A program made the position numbers and the translations under genes. The notes under the pieces were generated by a model, which was not told the DNA's origin, made no database searches, and was given only the letters and a program-made list of their open reading frames with translations. Shown in pieces: positions 37,466 through 48,928 of a DNA stretch of 64,000 nucleotides (its first letter is position 1; the number at the start of each line of letters is the position of its first letter). Origin of the DNA: Photobacterium sp. GJ3 (GTDB lineage: Bacteria; Pseudomonadota; Gammaproteobacteria; Enterobacterales; Vibrionaceae); contig NZ_CP073578.1 in assembly GCF_018199995.1 (NCBI RefSeq), positions 992,001-1,056,000 of the forward strand. The letters are read 5' to 3'.

Positions 37466-38437
37466 TCAGAACTGAGGTTTCGCACCAAATTGCTCGGCGG
37501 CGTAGGCGACCCGCTCGGCAGGAGATGGCATCTTGTTTGGCGTACCCAGACTTTCAATATGATGCAGCCTGGGTAATAAACCACAGCCATTCGCGATCTG
37601 AATGGCCAGACCAGGGCGTGCATTGAGCTCCAGCACCATCGGGCCTTTGACTTTATCGAGTACCATATCGGTTCCCATATAACCCAGGCCGGTCATTTCC
37701 CAGGCGCTAGCTGCCAGCTCCAGTAACTTGTGCCAGTTGGGGACGGTCAGTTCGCTGAGCAAGCGTTCGGTGTCCGGGTGCCGTTCAACCGGCTGGTTAA
37801 ACTGGACCGCCCGGACAGCTTTTCCGCTGGCAATATCAATCCCGACACCCACGGCGCCCTGGTGCAGGTTCGCTTTCCCATCCGAGGCTGCTGTTGAACA
37901 GCGCATCATCGCCATCACGGGATAACCTTTAAAGACGATGACCCGGATATCCGGTACCCCTTCAAAGCTGAATCCATCAAAGATATCGTCAAACTGGATC
38001 AGGTTTTCCACCATGGCCACATCATTTTTACCCCCCAGCGAGAACAAGCCTGCCAGCGTGTTGGTGATATGACGTTCGACATCCTGCTTATCGATGACGG
38101 CACCGGAAGGTTTGGTGTAGAAGCCATCGGCATGTTTGGTAATCACCAGAATCCCTTTGCCGCCTGAGCCTTGGGCGGGCTTGATGACAAAGCCCGGCCA
38201 GTCTTTCACCATGTCGTGAATATCTCTGACATGTACCTGGCTTTCGATCACGCCTATCAGTTCAGGCACGGTCGCGCCGGCACGCTGGGCCAGAATCTTG
38301 GTTTTCAGTTTGTCATCCACCAGCGGGAAAAGGCTGCGGTTGTTATACCGGCCAATGTAGCTGTGATTGCGTTTGTTCATGCCCATAATGCCGCGTTCGC
38401 GCAGCCGCCATGGCGTTGTATATCGGGATAGGAACAT
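37466..38437 (-). CDS. Alpha-L-glutamate ligase-like ATP-grasp protein
   Basis: A 323-residue cytoplasmic protein of the RimK-like ATP-grasp superfamily, annotated in databases as alpha-L-glutamate ligase-like. The ATP-grasp lysine loop is FVIKPAQGSGGKGILV (about 83-98), the metal-binding end is VLELNARPGLAIQIAN, and the DIRVIVFKG and GNxx-like LHQGAVGVGIDI blocks lie between. The start overlaps the zone of the upstream stop (38441), so it is tightly coupled to the 7TM gene. The family should ligate a carboxylate to an amine, but the acceptor is not known. Its association with PF05618 proteases recalls RimB-RimK in Pseudomonas. Confidence 0.88.
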   Translation of the reverse strand: MFLSRYTTPWRLRERGIMGMNKRNHSYIGRYNNRSLFPLVDDKLKTKILAQRAGATVPELIGVIESQVHVRDIHDMVKDWPGFVIKPAQGSGGKGILVITKHADGFYTKPSGAVIDKQDVERHITNTLAGLFSLGGKNDVAMVENLIQFDDIFDGFSFEGVPDIRVIVFKGYPVMAMMRCSTAASDGKANLHQGAVGVGIDIASGKAVRAVQFNQPVERHPDTERLLSELTVPNWHKLLELAASAWEMTGLGYMGTDMVLDKVKGPMVLELNARPGLAIQIANGCGLLPRLHHIESLGTPNKMPSPAERVAYAAEQFGAKPQF

Positions 38438-38440
38438 GGC

Positions 38441-39946
38441 TTAATCCTCCGCAAGCGGTTTGAAGCGGCGGAGCTCGCTCAGGCGGTAGCCTGTATAGTT
38501 CCCCAGCATCAGGATTAAGGCCATCACAATCAGTTGCAGGCCGATAAAGTTAAATGTCAGATGGCGCACCAGATCATTGGTCATGGCGACATAGACGATA
38601 ATCGCCGTCAGCAGCGATCCGCCACCCTGGATCAGAACTTCTTTCGCTCCTTCTTCTTCCCACAGGATCGACATCCGTTCGATGGTCCACGACAAGATGA
38701 TCATCGGGAAGAAGGTGATCGTCAGGCCTTCGACCAAGCCAATCTTAAAGGCAACCACGGTAAAGATAGAGATAATCAGGATCACCGACACGATTACGGC
38801 GGATATCCGGGCGACCAGCAGCAGGTTGAGCCGCGACAGATAACCGCGAATGATCAGGCCTGTCCCAACGATCAGCAGGAAACCGAGGACACCGGTGATC
38901 AACTGCGTCTGAACAAAGGCAACGGCAATCAGAACCGGCATGAAGGTCCCGGATGTTTTCAGGCCAACGATAACGCGCAAGAACACCACGATGAGAGCGC
39001 CAATCGGCACCAGCATAATGGTTTTGAACATTGCCTGTTCTTCAATCGGCAGACTGTGAATCGAGAAGTTCAGTAAGTCTTCAGCCTGTACTTTTTCCCG
39101 GGTGGCCTGTTGCGGCGTGATATCCTGAGAAATAATCGAAAAGCTGATATTGGAATTACGGCCACCGATGACGTCTAATAATGAATGTCCCTGCTGGTTC
39201 CAGACCAGCACATCATTGGGTTTACCTTCCTGACCCGTGTTGGGATCGAATAAATGCCATTTTTCGCCGCCCCAGACTTCGACCATGGGGGTGATACTCT
39301 GACGGCGTCGGCCATCTTCAAGCTGTAACCCCCCAACAATCCGGGAATGGATGCCTTCCAAAGACAACAAAGTGACCACGATGTTCTCTTTCTTGAATGC
39401 ATTCAACAGCAAGGAAGCATTCTGGTTGTTCCTGTCATTGAGCTGTTTGAGGATTTCACGGGTCAGCGTTGTATTATCTGATGACAGTGTTTTAGCCTGA
39501 GCAAGAATTGCCTTGGCCGCAGTTTCCTGCGGGTTATCCAGGCTTGGCGCTTCAGGCTTGCCTCTGGGTTTGTCAGACGAGAAGGTTGCCTGTGGGTCGA
39601 CCAGCATTTGCGTTTTGTAATACAGCACTTGCTTGCCGGATGCCTGACGAATAGACCATTCCGCACGACGGCCCTGATCCGTGTCGATCAAGGCAACCCC
39701 GTAGCCGGGGGAGGAGGTACTTTCATCAATCTGAGTAAAGCCTTTCTGGGTTTCCGGTGCAGCCATGGAAACTTTCACTGCCTGTCCGATCGCATCGAAT
39801 TCTACCCGTGCTTCCAGCTCCCAGAGGGCACGCTTTTCACCGGGTGTCCAAGGCACGCCATAAACGTCATGGCGGTAAAGACTTAATGCAGTCCCGGCAA
39901 TCACGAGCAAGGTGATCAGGAAATAAAACGGAATTCTTGACGTCAT
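38441..39946 (-). CDS. 7TM membrane protein with inactive transglutaminase-like domain
   Basis: A 501-residue inner-membrane protein. One N-terminal TM helix (about 6-24) is followed by a large periplasmic region (about 25-310) that resembles a transglutaminase-like fold (VEVWGGEKWHLFDPNTG) without the expected catalytic Cys, and then by about six or seven TM helices (310-490) with acidic and glycine-rich loops. This is the architecture named inactive transglutaminase fused to 7 transmembrane helices. Such genes are found with an ATP-grasp ligase and a retropepsin-like protein, as here, with 3 bp to the ligase gene. Transport or signalling roles are both possible. Confidence 0.87.
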   Translation of the reverse strand: MTSRIPFYFLITLLVIAGTALSLYRHDVYGVPWTPGEKRALWELEARVEFDAIGQAVKVSMAAPETQKGFTQIDESTSSPGYGVALIDTDQGRRAEWSIRQASGKQVLYYKTQMLVDPQATFSSDKPRGKPEAPSLDNPQETAAKAILAQAKTLSSDNTTLTREILKQLNDRNNQNASLLLNAFKKENIVVTLLSLEGIHSRIVGGLQLEDGRRRQSITPMVEVWGGEKWHLFDPNTGQEGKPNDVLVWNQQGHSLLDVIGGRNSNISFSIISQDITPQQATREKVQAEDLLNFSIHSLPIEEQAMFKTIMLVPIGALIVVFLRVIVGLKTSGTFMPVLIAVAFVQTQLITGVLGFLLIVGTGLIIRGYLSRLNLLLVARISAVIVSVILIISIFTVVAFKIGLVEGLTITFFPMIILSWTIERMSILWEEEGAKEVLIQGGGSLLTAIIVYVAMTNDLVRHLTFNFIGLQLIVMALILMLGNYTGYRLSELRRFKPLAED

Positions 39947-40046
39947 GACAACCTCTTTATTCTTTATCCTTTGTTGGTTGAATCAAGCAAAGTAATGAAT
40001 ATGAAAATGGGGCAGTGACAGAACGTCATGCCCCATGTAAATGCGA

Positions 40047-40802
40047 TTACCGTCCCTGAACGAACTGTTTTCCGACGTCGACGAGTGCAACATCTTTAAA
40101 GAATTCGCGTCCGAGCAACACTGGATAAGTCATCTGTGTTCTGTCGGCCAGTGTAAACTGCGCTTTTTCGTGCAATTTCCCAAGCTTCAGCCACATTTCG
40201 ACAACAGGGCGGCGCTCGCTGTCATCCGCGGACGACTGACGAATTTTAACCCAGCGGACGACCGGGGCTTCGACAATTTGATCGGCAGGCTGATTCTCTT
40301 CACCACTATGGCTCAGGTTAAATCGTGCCCATTGTTTCCCATCACGTTCGAAGACCTGAACATCCAGTGCATTAATGGATGAAGTGGTTGCGCCAGTATC
40401 TACTCTGGCCTTAAAAAAGGATTGCACTGAGTCCAGCCAGACCCATTCTTCCTCACCGAGGATCACTTTTCCGTGAGCAGTTTTCGGGTCGATGTCGATA
40501 GAATTTTGTGGTACCGGCACTATTTTTTTCTCAACAATTACTTCAGGTTTAGGGGGTGGAACAGAAGCCACTTTGTTCAAGTCTTCTGACATTGATGATA
40601 GCTCTTTTTCTAACTTAGCAATGTTTTCATTTTGTTCATTAATTTGCTGCGACATGCGATTGAGACGGAAATGAACATTGGTTTCCATCATTTCAATCGC
40701 TGTCAGCGTATTGGTGTCACGCTTCGGTGCGTGTTCGGCGCTGAGCATTGAGCAGCCGGATAGAAAAGTCAATCCAATAAAAATAGCGCTTCGGCCAAGC
40801 AT
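40047..40802 (-). CDS. Retropepsin-like (PF05618) lipoprotein
   Basis: A 251-residue predicted lipoprotein with lipobox LSGC (Cys17) and no Asp at +2. A coiled-coil stalk (about 35-80), a Pro-rich linker (VPPPKPEVIVEKK) and a C-terminal domain (about 108-251) follow. The last carries the retropepsin signature VDTGATTSSINAL (134-146), a flap-like region and LLGREFFKDVALVDVG. Databases call this family ATP-dependent zinc protease, but the DTGA motif indicates an aspartyl-protease fold, with RimB as the best studied relative. It is the first gene of the three-gene module; 100 bp separates it from the 7TM gene. Confidence 0.87.
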   Translation of the reverse strand: MLGRSAIFIGLTFLSGCSMLSAEHAPKRDTNTLTAIEMMETNVHFRLNRMSQQINEQNENIAKLEKELSSMSEDLNKVASVPPPKPEVIVEKKIVPVPQNSIDIDPKTAHGKVILGEEEWVWLDSVQSFFKARVDTGATTSSINALDVQVFERDGKQWARFNLSHSGEENQPADQIVEAPVVRWVKIRQSSADDSERRPVVEMWLKLGKLHEKAQFTLADRTQMTYPVLLGREFFKDVALVDVGKQFVQGR

Positions 40803-40865
40803 TGTTACTCCCGAAAGTATGTTGTTTCGTTATAGGTTTTTTCTTTAGGGGCCGTAGTTTAGCTT

Positions 40866-40894
40866 ACAAAAAAGGATGCGGAAAGCATCCTTTT
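40866..40894 (-). terminator. Terminator of cmoB
   Basis: AAAAGGATGC (40870-40879) and GCATCCTTTT (40885-40894) pair; the minus-strand transcript continues with a T run at 40866-40873. It follows cmoB by a few bases. Confidence 0.88.
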
Positions 40895-40902
40895 GTTAAC
40901 CT

Positions 40903-41877
40903 TTAGTCAGGATTTGTCGCTATGAGCACGGCCCGTCGTGGTGCGGGATACCCTTCAACCGTTTTCGAAGGATCTTCTGGATCCAGATATTCCGGCAATG
41001 AATTATTTGTCATCCAATCCGTCGAGCGCTGTTCATCGGTTGTGGTGACATTTTCATCAACAATACGAACATCCACAAAGCCGGTTTTTTCCAGCCAGAC
41101 TTTCAGCGCTTTGGCCGACGGGAAGAAGTACACATTGTGCATTTGTGCGTAGCGGTGTGCAGGAACCAGCACCGCATTTTCATCACCTTCTATGACGAGT
41201 GTCTCCAAAACCAGCTCACCCCCGGTACGCAACTGGTTTTTTAACTGAAGCAGATGATCCAGCGGCGAGCGACGATGATATAAAACGCCCATACTGAACA
41301 CGGTGTCGAACGCTTTCAATTCAGGCAGTTGCTCAATCCCCAGCGGCAGCAGGTAAGCGCGTTCATCTTGTCCCATCAGGCGTTTGATGGCTTCGAACTG
41401 GATCAAAAACAGGTTCGATGGGTCAATCCCCACGGTCAGTGATGCACCTTCGCCCAGCATCCGCCACATGTGATAGCCGTTGCCACACCCTACATCCAGC
41501 ACTTTGCGGTGTTTGAGCGGTGAAATATGGGGCAGCACGCGATCCCATTTCCAGTCGGAACGCCATTCCGTGTCAATGTGGATTCCATGCATGTGATACG
41601 GACCTTTACGCCATGGATGCAGGAGCCGCAGCAGGCTTTCCAGCCTTTTCTGCTCACCGTCGGCAATGGGGACGTCGTTCTGTACGCTGACCTGAGTGTG
41701 CAGGTCGATGATATCCGGTTTGTCTGTCGGAAATTTTTTCAGCGCGCGCATCCAGCGACCCATATCGCCGTGCTGGGCGGCTTCCCAGTCGGATAATTGT
41801 TGCGGCAGGATATTGAGCCATGGACGCAGTTGCTCGTCGTTGGCCAGCAAGCGGTAAAATTCTGAAAAGCTAAACAT
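40903..41877 (-). CDS. cmoB: CmoB, tRNA U34 carboxymethyltransferase
   Basis: A 324-residue enzyme (E. coli CmoB is 323) that transfers the carboxymethyl group of carboxy-SAM to ho5U34 of tRNA to give cmo5U. The methyltransferase core has the SAM loop [31 protein letters not shown] and the [17 protein letters not shown] block with the family's Tyr and Arg follow. It lies 37 bp downstream of cmoA, its cosubstrate-making partner, as in E. coli. Confidence 0.97.
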   Translation of the reverse strand: MFSFSEFYRLLANDEQLRPWLNILPQQLSDWEAAQHGDMGRWMRALKKFPTDKPDIIDLHTQVSVQNDVPIADGEQKRLESLLRLLHPWRKGPYHMHGIHIDTEWRSDWKWDRVLPHISPLKHRKVLDVGCGNGYHMWRMLGEGASLTVGIDPSNLFLIQFEAIKRLMGQDERAYLLPLGIEQLPELKAFDTVFSMGVLYHRRSPLDHLLQLKNQLRTGGELVLETLVIEGDENAVLVPAHRYAQMHNVYFFPSAKALKVWLEKTGFVDVRIVDENVTTTDEQRSTDWMTNNSLPEYLDPEDPSKTVEGYPAPRRAVLIATNPD

Positions 41878-41914
41878 GAGACGGAACGGATACCTTTAAA
41901 TCAATCAAAGAGGC

Positions 41915-42661
<747 letters not shown>

Positions 42662-42803
42662 TTACAGATGCCGGACGTTGCCTGTCCTTATCTGCCGTTC
42701 GGGGCAGATGTGATCCGGAGATTCCTTCCCCGCAGAAAAGGCGCGTATTGTAGATAAATTCACAACACTTGTCTTGTGCTTTGGCGACCCCGTCAGGGCG
42801 GGT

Positions 42804-43679
42804 TCAGAGTAAGGAAACCTGATCACCGCCTTCAGGCAGTTTCAGATCCGGTAGTGCTCCGGCGTGACCCGCCAGCGCGTGTTGTAACTGCTGATAAAGA
42901 CGAACGGCTAACTCCGGCGCAAAATCATTGTCCGGCGTGTGAATGAACAGATAGGGCTGTTTGCCCTCTTCAAGCCAGTTCGGCAGGCGTTTCAGCCAGT
43001 TGGCAAAGAAAGCATCGTTCGCCGGCAAATCCGGATGTCCGATAAAGCGGACCACCGGATGCTGCGCCGTTGCGACCGCATGCACCGGAACTTTCGGCTT
43101 TTTCTGGTGGGCATCGATGACCGCATCTGTAGTCGGCGCAGCAGAGAAGACCGGGCGGGTATCCATGATAATCCGATTGGCCTGATGTTCCCACAGCAGA
43201 CGATTGAGCGCGGTTTCAGCTTCCCCTTTCGCAAAGAAGGCCAGATGGCGGACTTCAACGCCAACGGTAAAATCCTGCGGGAATTGCTTCAGAAATGCAG
43301 ACAGGGCAGGCAGTTCAGACGGGCCGAAACTGGCGGGTAACTGTATTTTCCAGATGCCGGTTTTTTCCGCGACTGGCGCCATGATGTGAAAAAACTCGCT
43401 CAGCTGGCTCTGACAATGCTGCAATTTGTACTGATGAGTAATGGTTTTAGGCAGTTTAAAGGTAAACCGGAATGAATCCGGTGTCGCCTGCTGCCAGTTG
43501 AGCACCGTGGCGGGCTTCGGCGTGGCATAAAACGTGGTGTTGCCTTCCACGGATGAAAAGGTTTCTGCATAGCGGCTCAGACGTTCGGTTGAAGGGCATC
43601 CCCGGCCATAGAGGCTGCGTTGCCAGGGAGCATGAGACCACATAGCCATACCAACGAAAAGCGGAGGAGAGAAATGCAT
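42804..43679 (-). CDS. yecE: YecE, DUF72 family protein
   Basis: A 291-residue cytoplasmic protein of the DUF72 family, with a TIM-barrel-like fold and unknown function. Landmarks are LFVGMAMWSHAPW at the start, FSSVEGNTTFYATP, then FRFTFKLPKTITHQ, VGVEVRHLAFF and RFIGHPD. It sits next to cmoA as in E. coli (yecE-yecN-cmoA); yecN is absent here. It is divergent from aspS across a 298 bp gap with a TATAAT at 43836-43841 that could serve aspS. Confidence 0.93.
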   Translation of the reverse strand: MHFSPPLFVGMAMWSHAPWQRSLYGRGCPSTERLSRYAETFSSVEGNTTFYATPKPATVLNWQQATPDSFRFTFKLPKTITHQYKLQHCQSQLSEFFHIMAPVAEKTGIWKIQLPASFGPSELPALSAFLKQFPQDFTVGVEVRHLAFFAKGEAETALNRLLWEHQANRIIMDTRPVFSAAPTTDAVIDAHQKKPKVPVHAVATAQHPVVRFIGHPDLPANDAFFANWLKRLPNWLEEGKQPYLFIHTPDNDFAPELAVRLYQQLQHALAGHAGALPDLKLPEGGDQVSLL

Positions 43680-43977
43680 TGTGAAACCTTTTCTGAGTCT
43701 TTGGGAACATCACCCGACAGTACATTGACGCGCATTTTGGAGAAGATCCCGCCATCTGGTCAACCTTGCGGCGGTGAAATGGCCTAATTTGCTTGATTTC
43801 AGTCCGAGGCTTTCCCTACAGTGGGATTTTTCATTTATAATGCCTCGTTATTTTCTTCCGGACGTTTGTGGCCAGTCATAAGCAGGGACAACGACCGGAT
43901 TTGTCACCGTTGATGTCTGTCATCTTGATTGTGGGCGGACACACAGGATTGTAAGTAAACAGATCGGGAAATTCTTT

Positions 43978-45765
43978 ATGCGCACCCAATATTGTGGTCA
44001 CCTGAACAAGTCCCATGCGGGACAAACCGTGGAGCTATGCGGCTGGGTTAACCGCCGTCGTGATTTAGGCGGTCTTATTTTCATTGATATGCGAGATCGT
44101 GAAGGCGTGGTTCAGGTAGTGGTTGATCCGGATATGAAAGATATCTTTGAGGTCGCCAACCAGCTGCGTAATGAATTCTGTATCCGTCTGACCGGTGAAG
44201 TCCGCCAGCGTCCGGACAGCCAGGTGAACAAAGACATGGCTACCGGCGAAGTGGAAGTCATCGCCAAAGGTCTGGAAATCATCAACCGTTCCGATGTCCT
44301 GCCACTGGATTTCAACCAGAAGAATACCGAAGAGCAGCGTCTGAAGTACCGTTACCTGGATCTGCGTCGTCCGGAAATGAGCGATCGCATCAAGCTGCGC
44401 GCAAAAGCGTCCAGCTTTGTGCGTCGTTTCCTGGATGAGAACGGCTTTCTGGATATTGAAACTCCGGTTCTGACCAAAGCAACCCCGGAAGGTGCCCGTG
44501 ACTATCTGGTCCCGAGCCGCGTTCATAAAGGCAGCTTCTATGCATTGCCGCAGTCACCACAGCTGTTCAAACAGCTGCTGATGATGTCTGGTTTCGACCG
44601 TTACTACCAGATCGTTAAATGTTTCCGTGATGAAGACCTGCGTGCTGACCGCCAGCCGGAATTCACTCAGATCGATATCGAAACCTCGTTCATGACGGCT
44701 GAAGAAGTCCGTGCCGTGACCGAGAAAATGATCACGGACATGTGGCAAGAGCTGCTGAATGTTGATCTGGGTGCGTTCCCGATCATGAAATATGAAGAAG
44801 CGATGCGCCGTTACGGTTCAGACAAGCCAGACCTGCGGAACCCAATGGAACTGGTTGATGTGGCGGATCTGCTGAAAGAGGTAGATTTTAAAGTCTTCTC
44901 TGGCCCGGCAAACGACAGCAAAGGCCGTGTCGCGGCACTGCGCGTTCCTGGCGGTGCGGCACTGACGCGGAAACAAATCGATGAGTACACCGCATTCGTT
45001 TCAATTTACGGTGCGAAAGGCCTGGCATGGCTGAAAGTGAACGATCTGAACGCGGGCATGGAAGGCATTCAGTCTCCGGTTGCAAAATTCCTGAGCGAAG
45101 CAATCATCAATGCCATCATTGAACGGACCGGTGCGCAATCCGGCGATATCATCCTGTTCGGTGCGGATAAAGCGAACGTGGTTGCAGAAGCCATTGGCGC
45201 GCTGCGTCTGAAACTGGGTAAAGATCTGGGCATCACCAATGAATCTGCCTGGGCACCGCTGTGGGTCGTTGACTTCCCAATGTTTGAGGAAGATGACGAA
45301 GGCAACCTGCACGCGATGCACCATCCGTTCACTTCACCACTGGGTGTGACGGCGGAAGAATTGGCTGCAAACCCTGCTGCGGCAAATTCGAATGCTTACG
45401 ATATGGTCATTAACGGCTACGAAGTGGGTGGCGGTTCCGTGCGTATCCACAATGCAGACATGCAGGCCGCGGTATTCAACATTCTGGGCATTGACGCAGA
45501 AGAGCAGCAACTGAAATTCGGCTTCCTGCTGGATGCACTGAAGTTCGGTACACCGCCGCATGCGGGCCTGGCATTTGGTCTGGATCGTCTGGTGATGCTG
45601 CTGTGCGGTACTGAAAACATCCGTGACGTGATTGCCTTCCCGAAAACGACGGCAGCCGCGTGTCTGCTGACAGACGCACCAAGCCTGGCGAATCCGGCTG
45701 CGCTGGAAGAACTGGCGATTGCAGTCAAAGCTGCTGCAAAAGACGCTGAACAGAAAGAAGCCTGA
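43978..45765 (+). CDS. aspS: Aspartyl-tRNA synthetase
   Basis: A 595-residue class IIb synthetase (E. coli AspRS is 590). The N-terminal OB fold (about 1-105) with [20 protein letters not shown] binds the anticodon. The catalytic core has motif 2 [20 protein letters not shown], the bacterial insertion domain, and motif 3 [13 protein letters not shown]. The position next to yebC and ruvC reproduces the enteric order, though nudB is missing between them. Confidence 0.98.
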   Translation: MRTQYCGHLNKSHAGQTVELCGWVNRRRDLGGLIFIDMRDREGVVQVVVDPDMKDIFEVANQLRNEFCIRLTGEVRQRPDSQVNKDMATGEVEVIAKGLEIINRSDVLPLDFNQKNTEEQRLKYRYLDLRRPEMSDRIKLRAKASSFVRRFLDENGFLDIETPVLTKATPEGARDYLVPSRVHKGSFYALPQSPQLFKQLLMMSGFDRYYQIVKCFRDEDLRADRQPEFTQIDIETSFMTAEEVRAVTEKMITDMWQELLNVDLGAFPIMKYEEAMRRYGSDKPDLRNPMELVDVADLLKEVDFKVFSGPANDSKGRVAALRVPGGAALTRKQIDEYTAFVSIYGAKGLAWLKVNDLNAGMEGIQSPVAKFLSEAIINAIIERTGAQSGDIILFGADKANVVAEAIGALRLKLGKDLGITNESAWAPLWVVDFPMFEEDDEGNLHAMHHPFTSPLGVTAEELAANPAAANSNAYDMVINGYEVGGGSVRIHNADMQAAVFNILGIDAEEQQLKFGFLLDALKFGTPPHAGLAFGLDRLVMLLCGTENIRDVIAFPKTTAAACLLTDAPSLANPAALEELAIAVKAAAKDAEQKEA

Positions 45766-45778
45766 TCTGGCTAATCCC

Positions 45779-45801
45779 CGGGCTGGCGTCCTGCCAGCCC
45801 G
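45779..45801 (+). terminator. Hairpin after aspS, weak terminator
   Basis: CGGGCTGGC (45779-45787) and GCCAGCCCG (45793-45801) form a 9 bp GC-rich stem with a 5 nt loop. Only a mixed ATCACTCTT follows, so read-through into yebC is possible. Confidence 0.5.
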
Positions 45802-45929
45802 ATCACTCTTCATGACATTGCATTCTGCGATATATCTGTTTGATGTAAAAATGGCTCGCCGTGTTTTGAACAGTGATCAACGCCCCCGGCACGACCGGGA
45901 AACAACCCTCAGACAATTGGAGTATTGTG

Positions 45930-46673
45930 ATGGCAGGTCATAGTAAATGGGCCAATATCAAACACCGCAAAGCGGCTCAGGACGCGAAACGCGGAAAAAT
46001 CTTCACTAAATTGATTCGTGAAATTGTAGTGGCAGCCAAAGAAGGCGGCCCGGAAGCCGACAGTAACCCGCGCCTGCGCGCGGCGGTCGACAAAGCGCTG
46101 TCAAACAATATGACCCGTGACACCATTAACCGGGCGATCAGCCGGGGTGCTGGTGGTGAAGGGGATGACAACGTTGAAACCGTGATTTATGAAGGTTATG
46201 GTCCGGGCGGCACTGCGGTCATGGTGGAATGTATGACAGATAACCGGAACCGGACGGTCTCCGGGGTTCGCCATGCATTCAACAAAGCAGGTGGAAACCT
46301 CGGGACAGACGGGAGCGTGAATTATCTCTTTGATAAAAAAGGGGTGATTTCCTACGCGCCGGGTCTGGAGGAAGATGCGGTGATGGAAGCGGCCCTGGAA
46401 GGCGGTGCCGATGACGTTGAAAGCCATGAAGATGGTTCAATTGATGTCTACACCACGCCCGCTGAGTTTGGTGCGGTGAAAGATGCACTGGACAGTGCGG
46501 GCTTTGAAGCCCAGAACGCTGAAGTGACTCTGGTGCCTTCAACCAAAGCCGAGCTGGATGCCGACACCGCGCCTAAACTGCTGCGTCTGATTGACGTGCT
46601 GGAAGATCTGGACGATGTTCAGGAGGTCTACCATAACGGTGACATTTCTGATGAGGTTGCCGCGCAGCTTTAA
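45930..46673 (+). CDS. yebC: YebC/PmpR family regulatory protein
   Basis: A 247-residue protein of the YebC/TACO1 family (E. coli YebC is 246). Members are described as DNA-binding regulators and, more recently, as ribosome-associated factors that help translation of proline stretches. The start [20 protein letters not shown] is the family signature; [19 protein letters not shown] and [14 protein letters not shown] are also clear. The ATG at 45930 follows TTGGAG; the frame extends upstream without conservation. ruvC begins 3 bp after its stop. Confidence 0.96.
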   Translation: MAGHSKWANIKHRKAAQDAKRGKIFTKLIREIVVAAKEGGPEADSNPRLRAAVDKALSNNMTRDTINRAISRGAGGEGDDNVETVIYEGYGPGGTAVMVECMTDNRNRTVSGVRHAFNKAGGNLGTDGSVNYLFDKKGVISYAPGLEEDAVMEAALEGGADDVESHEDGSIDVYTTPAEFGAVKDALDSAGFEAQNAEVTLVPSTKAELDADTAPKLLRLIDVLEDLDDVQEVYHNGDISDEVAAQL

Positions 46674-46676
46674 TCT

Positions 46677-47198
46677 ATGGCCATTATTTTAGGGATTGAC
46701 CCGGGCTCCAGAATCACAGGTTACGGGGTGATTCGGCAGACCGGCAGACAACTTGAATATCTGGGCAGCGGTTGTATCCGCACCAGCTGCGAAGATATTC
46801 CGGGGCGTCTGCATCAGATTTATGCGGGCGTGTCGGAAGTGATCACGCAGTTTCGTCCGGATACCTTTGCCATTGAAGAAGTCTTCATGGGCAAAAATGC
46901 CAGTTCTGCGCTGAAGCTGGGACAAGCCAGAGGCAGTGCCATTGTTGCGGCAGTGAATGCGAGTTTACCGGTGCATGAGTACGCTGCACGCCTGATCAAG
47001 CAAGCAGTGGTGGGAAAGGGCAGTGCCGATAAAACGCAAGTCCAGCATATGGTGTGTCATATGCTGAAGTTGCCCGGAACGCCACAGGCTGATGCGGCAG
47101 ATGCCTTGGCCGTAGCAATCTGCCATGCGCACACCAATAAAACGCTGGTGGCGATGGCCGGGCAGGCTTCAGGTTCCCGGCGCGGCCGGTATCGTTAA
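46677..47198 (+). CDS. ruvC: RuvC, Holliday junction resolvase
   Basis: A 173-residue endonuclease (same length as E. coli RuvC) that cuts junctions presented by RuvAB. Catalytic acids are in [34 protein letters not shown] and [14 protein letters not shown]. It is coupled to yebC and ends before a strong terminator. RuvA and RuvB are separated from it by a chemoreceptor gene, unlike the simple ruvC-ruvA-ruvB order in many vibrios. Confidence 0.97.
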   Translation: MAIILGIDPGSRITGYGVIRQTGRQLEYLGSGCIRTSCEDIPGRLHQIYAGVSEVITQFRPDTFAIEEVFMGKNASSALKLGQARGSAIVAAVNASLPVHEYAARLIKQAVVGKGSADKTQVQHMVCHMLKLPGTPQADAADALAVAICHAHTNKTLVAMAGQASGSRRGRYR

Positions 47199-47260
47199 TC
47201 CACAAGACTCACACCTGTGCGACTTATCCCTTCCAGGTATAGTATGTGTCGGTCAGATCA

Positions 47261-47289
47261 AAAAAAGCAGCCGGGTGCTGCTTTTTTCT
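47261..47289 (+). terminator. Terminator of ruvC
   Basis: AAAAAAGCAGC (47261-47271) and GCTGCTTTTTT (47277-47287) form an 11 bp stem with a CGGGT loop and a T run. Confidence 0.93.
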
Positions 47290-47368
47290 TTGTTAATTCA
47301 TTGTTAACTGGAATATAGTGGTCGGAGCTGTTGGATAGCTCTTATAAAACAATGACAAGGATAACCAC

Positions 47369-48826
47369 ATGTCCCCAGTCGCTTTCTGGCGCGGTTTGTT
47401 CATGCCCTCCAACTCAGGGTGGCAAGGTGAAGAGGCCCGTCTTGTTGATACCCTGCTATTTTTTACGCTCATTTCATTTTGTGTTGGCCTGTACAGCTGG
47501 ATCAAATGGGTCAGCCATGCCAATCCCCCTCTCGAGCTGACTTCTGTCACCTTGATGGGCGCAGAAATATTAGCCGGCTGCATCGTGCGCTGGATGAAGC
47601 AGATTGAGCTGGCTATCAATGTTGGATTTCTCGGCATGGTGATTCATGCCGTCAATATTGTTTATCAGAGCGGCGGCATTGTGATGTCGACGCAGGCGTT
47701 CTGGATGCCACTGCTCATTGTTGCCTTTTTTCTGGCTGCGAGGCCGGTTACCGCCATGGTCTGGAGCGCAATGGTGACTCTGATTTCAGCCTGGATGGTG
47801 AATGAACACATCTCGGGTCATGATTTTCCGCATTTGGTGCTGACACCCAGTGCAGAACGATTGGAAATCTGGTCTGGCTTGCTGCTGCCGCTGGTTGTGA
47901 TTGGCATCGCACAGGCCTTTACAGTTCGTCAGCGGGAAAGCGCGCTGACGCAATCGTATGATGCCGAACGAGCCAGTACTGCGCTTGCGGAACAAGCGAA
48001 ACAGGGTGAGCAGGCGCTTAGTAACGTGATGGTCAAAGCCAGTGACAATGCCGGTCAGCTTGCGCAGGTTGCAGAAGAGCTGGAAATGCAGTCAGAAACG
48101 CTGCACGGTCAGGTTAAAGCGCTGAATCAGAATTGTTTGTCTCAGGCCAGTGCCGCAGAACAGATGAGCCAGCAATTAGCACAGATGACTGAAGGTCTGG
48201 ATGAGTCAGATCGCTTCGTCACTGAGTTGCGTCAGCGTAGCAGTACGATTGAACAACAGGCGCAACACAGTTCAGCGTCGTTGCAGGCATCGACGGATGC
48301 AATTGCCCGAATTTCCAGCTGTAATGCGGCAGTGATGTCGGCTGCCGAACTGATCACCGCAGTTGCCGAGCAAACTAATTTGCTGGCACTGAACGCAGCG
48401 ATTGAAGCCGCGAGAGCAGGGGAGTCCGGGCGCGGGTTTGCGGTGGTGGCGGATGAAGTGCGTCAATTGTCGGCCAGGAGTAATGCATCTGCCACAGAAA
48501 TCCGCGGCTTGCTCGAAAAAAGCCGACATGAAGTCGAAGCCGGACAGAAAGTCATTCACGCTACAGCGACCGAGCTTGGCAGCATTATTCATGAGATCTC
48601 CGGACTGTCTGAGGATGTCAATCAGCTGGCCGACACCCTGGGGGTTCAGGTGCAATCCCTCAAAGAACTGGATCAGGCCAGTACGGAGGTTGCACGAAGT
48701 GTGGTTGAGACCAATCGGGTGTCCGATCAGGTGGCGCACCAGGGCGCTGAACTTGCCAATCGTGTCGAAATGCTGAAAGGGTTGGCCGATGGACTGAATG
48801 GACTGGTTTCCCGTCATCAGGCTTGA
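47369..48826 (+). CDS. Methyl-accepting chemotaxis protein with a multi-helix membrane domain
   Basis: A 485-residue chemoreceptor. About six hydrophobic helices (roughly 28-47, 59-75, 82-98, 109-124, 127-143, 166-184) form the N-terminal part, with very short loops, so there is no periplasmic ligand domain; it may sense membrane state or an internal signal. The cytoplasmic coiled coil (about 195-485) contains the highly conserved tip [18 protein letters not shown] (334-351) and [15 protein letters not shown], which bind CheA and CheW. No HAMP domain is evident. It has its own transcription unit between the ruvC terminator and ruvA. The ligand is unknown. Confidence 0.92.
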   Translation: MSPVAFWRGLFMPSNSGWQGEEARLVDTLLFFTLISFCVGLYSWIKWVSHANPPLELTSVTLMGAEILAGCIVRWMKQIELAINVGFLGMVIHAVNIVYQSGGIVMSTQAFWMPLLIVAFFLAARPVTAMVWSAMVTLISAWMVNEHISGHDFPHLVLTPSAERLEIWSGLLLPLVVIGIAQAFTVRQRESALTQSYDAERASTALAEQAKQGEQALSNVMVKASDNAGQLAQVAEELEMQSETLHGQVKALNQNCLSQASAAEQMSQQLAQMTEGLDESDRFVTELRQRSSTIEQQAQHSSASLQASTDAIARISSCNAAVMSAAELITAVAEQTNLLALNAAIEAARAGESGRGFAVVADEVRQLSARSNASATEIRGLLEKSRHEVEAGQKVIHATATELGSIIHEISGLSEDVNQLADTLGVQVQSLKELDQASTEVARSVVETNRVSDQVAHQGAELANRVEMLKGLADGLNGLVSRHQA

Positions 48827-48928
48827 AGCGGACCAAGAATCTCGGTGTCATTTCCACAAAGCGCTGGATATCCATCCAGCGCTTGATTATCCTAGGGCCA
48901 ATTTTAACGGTGAAACAGAGGCAAGGCA

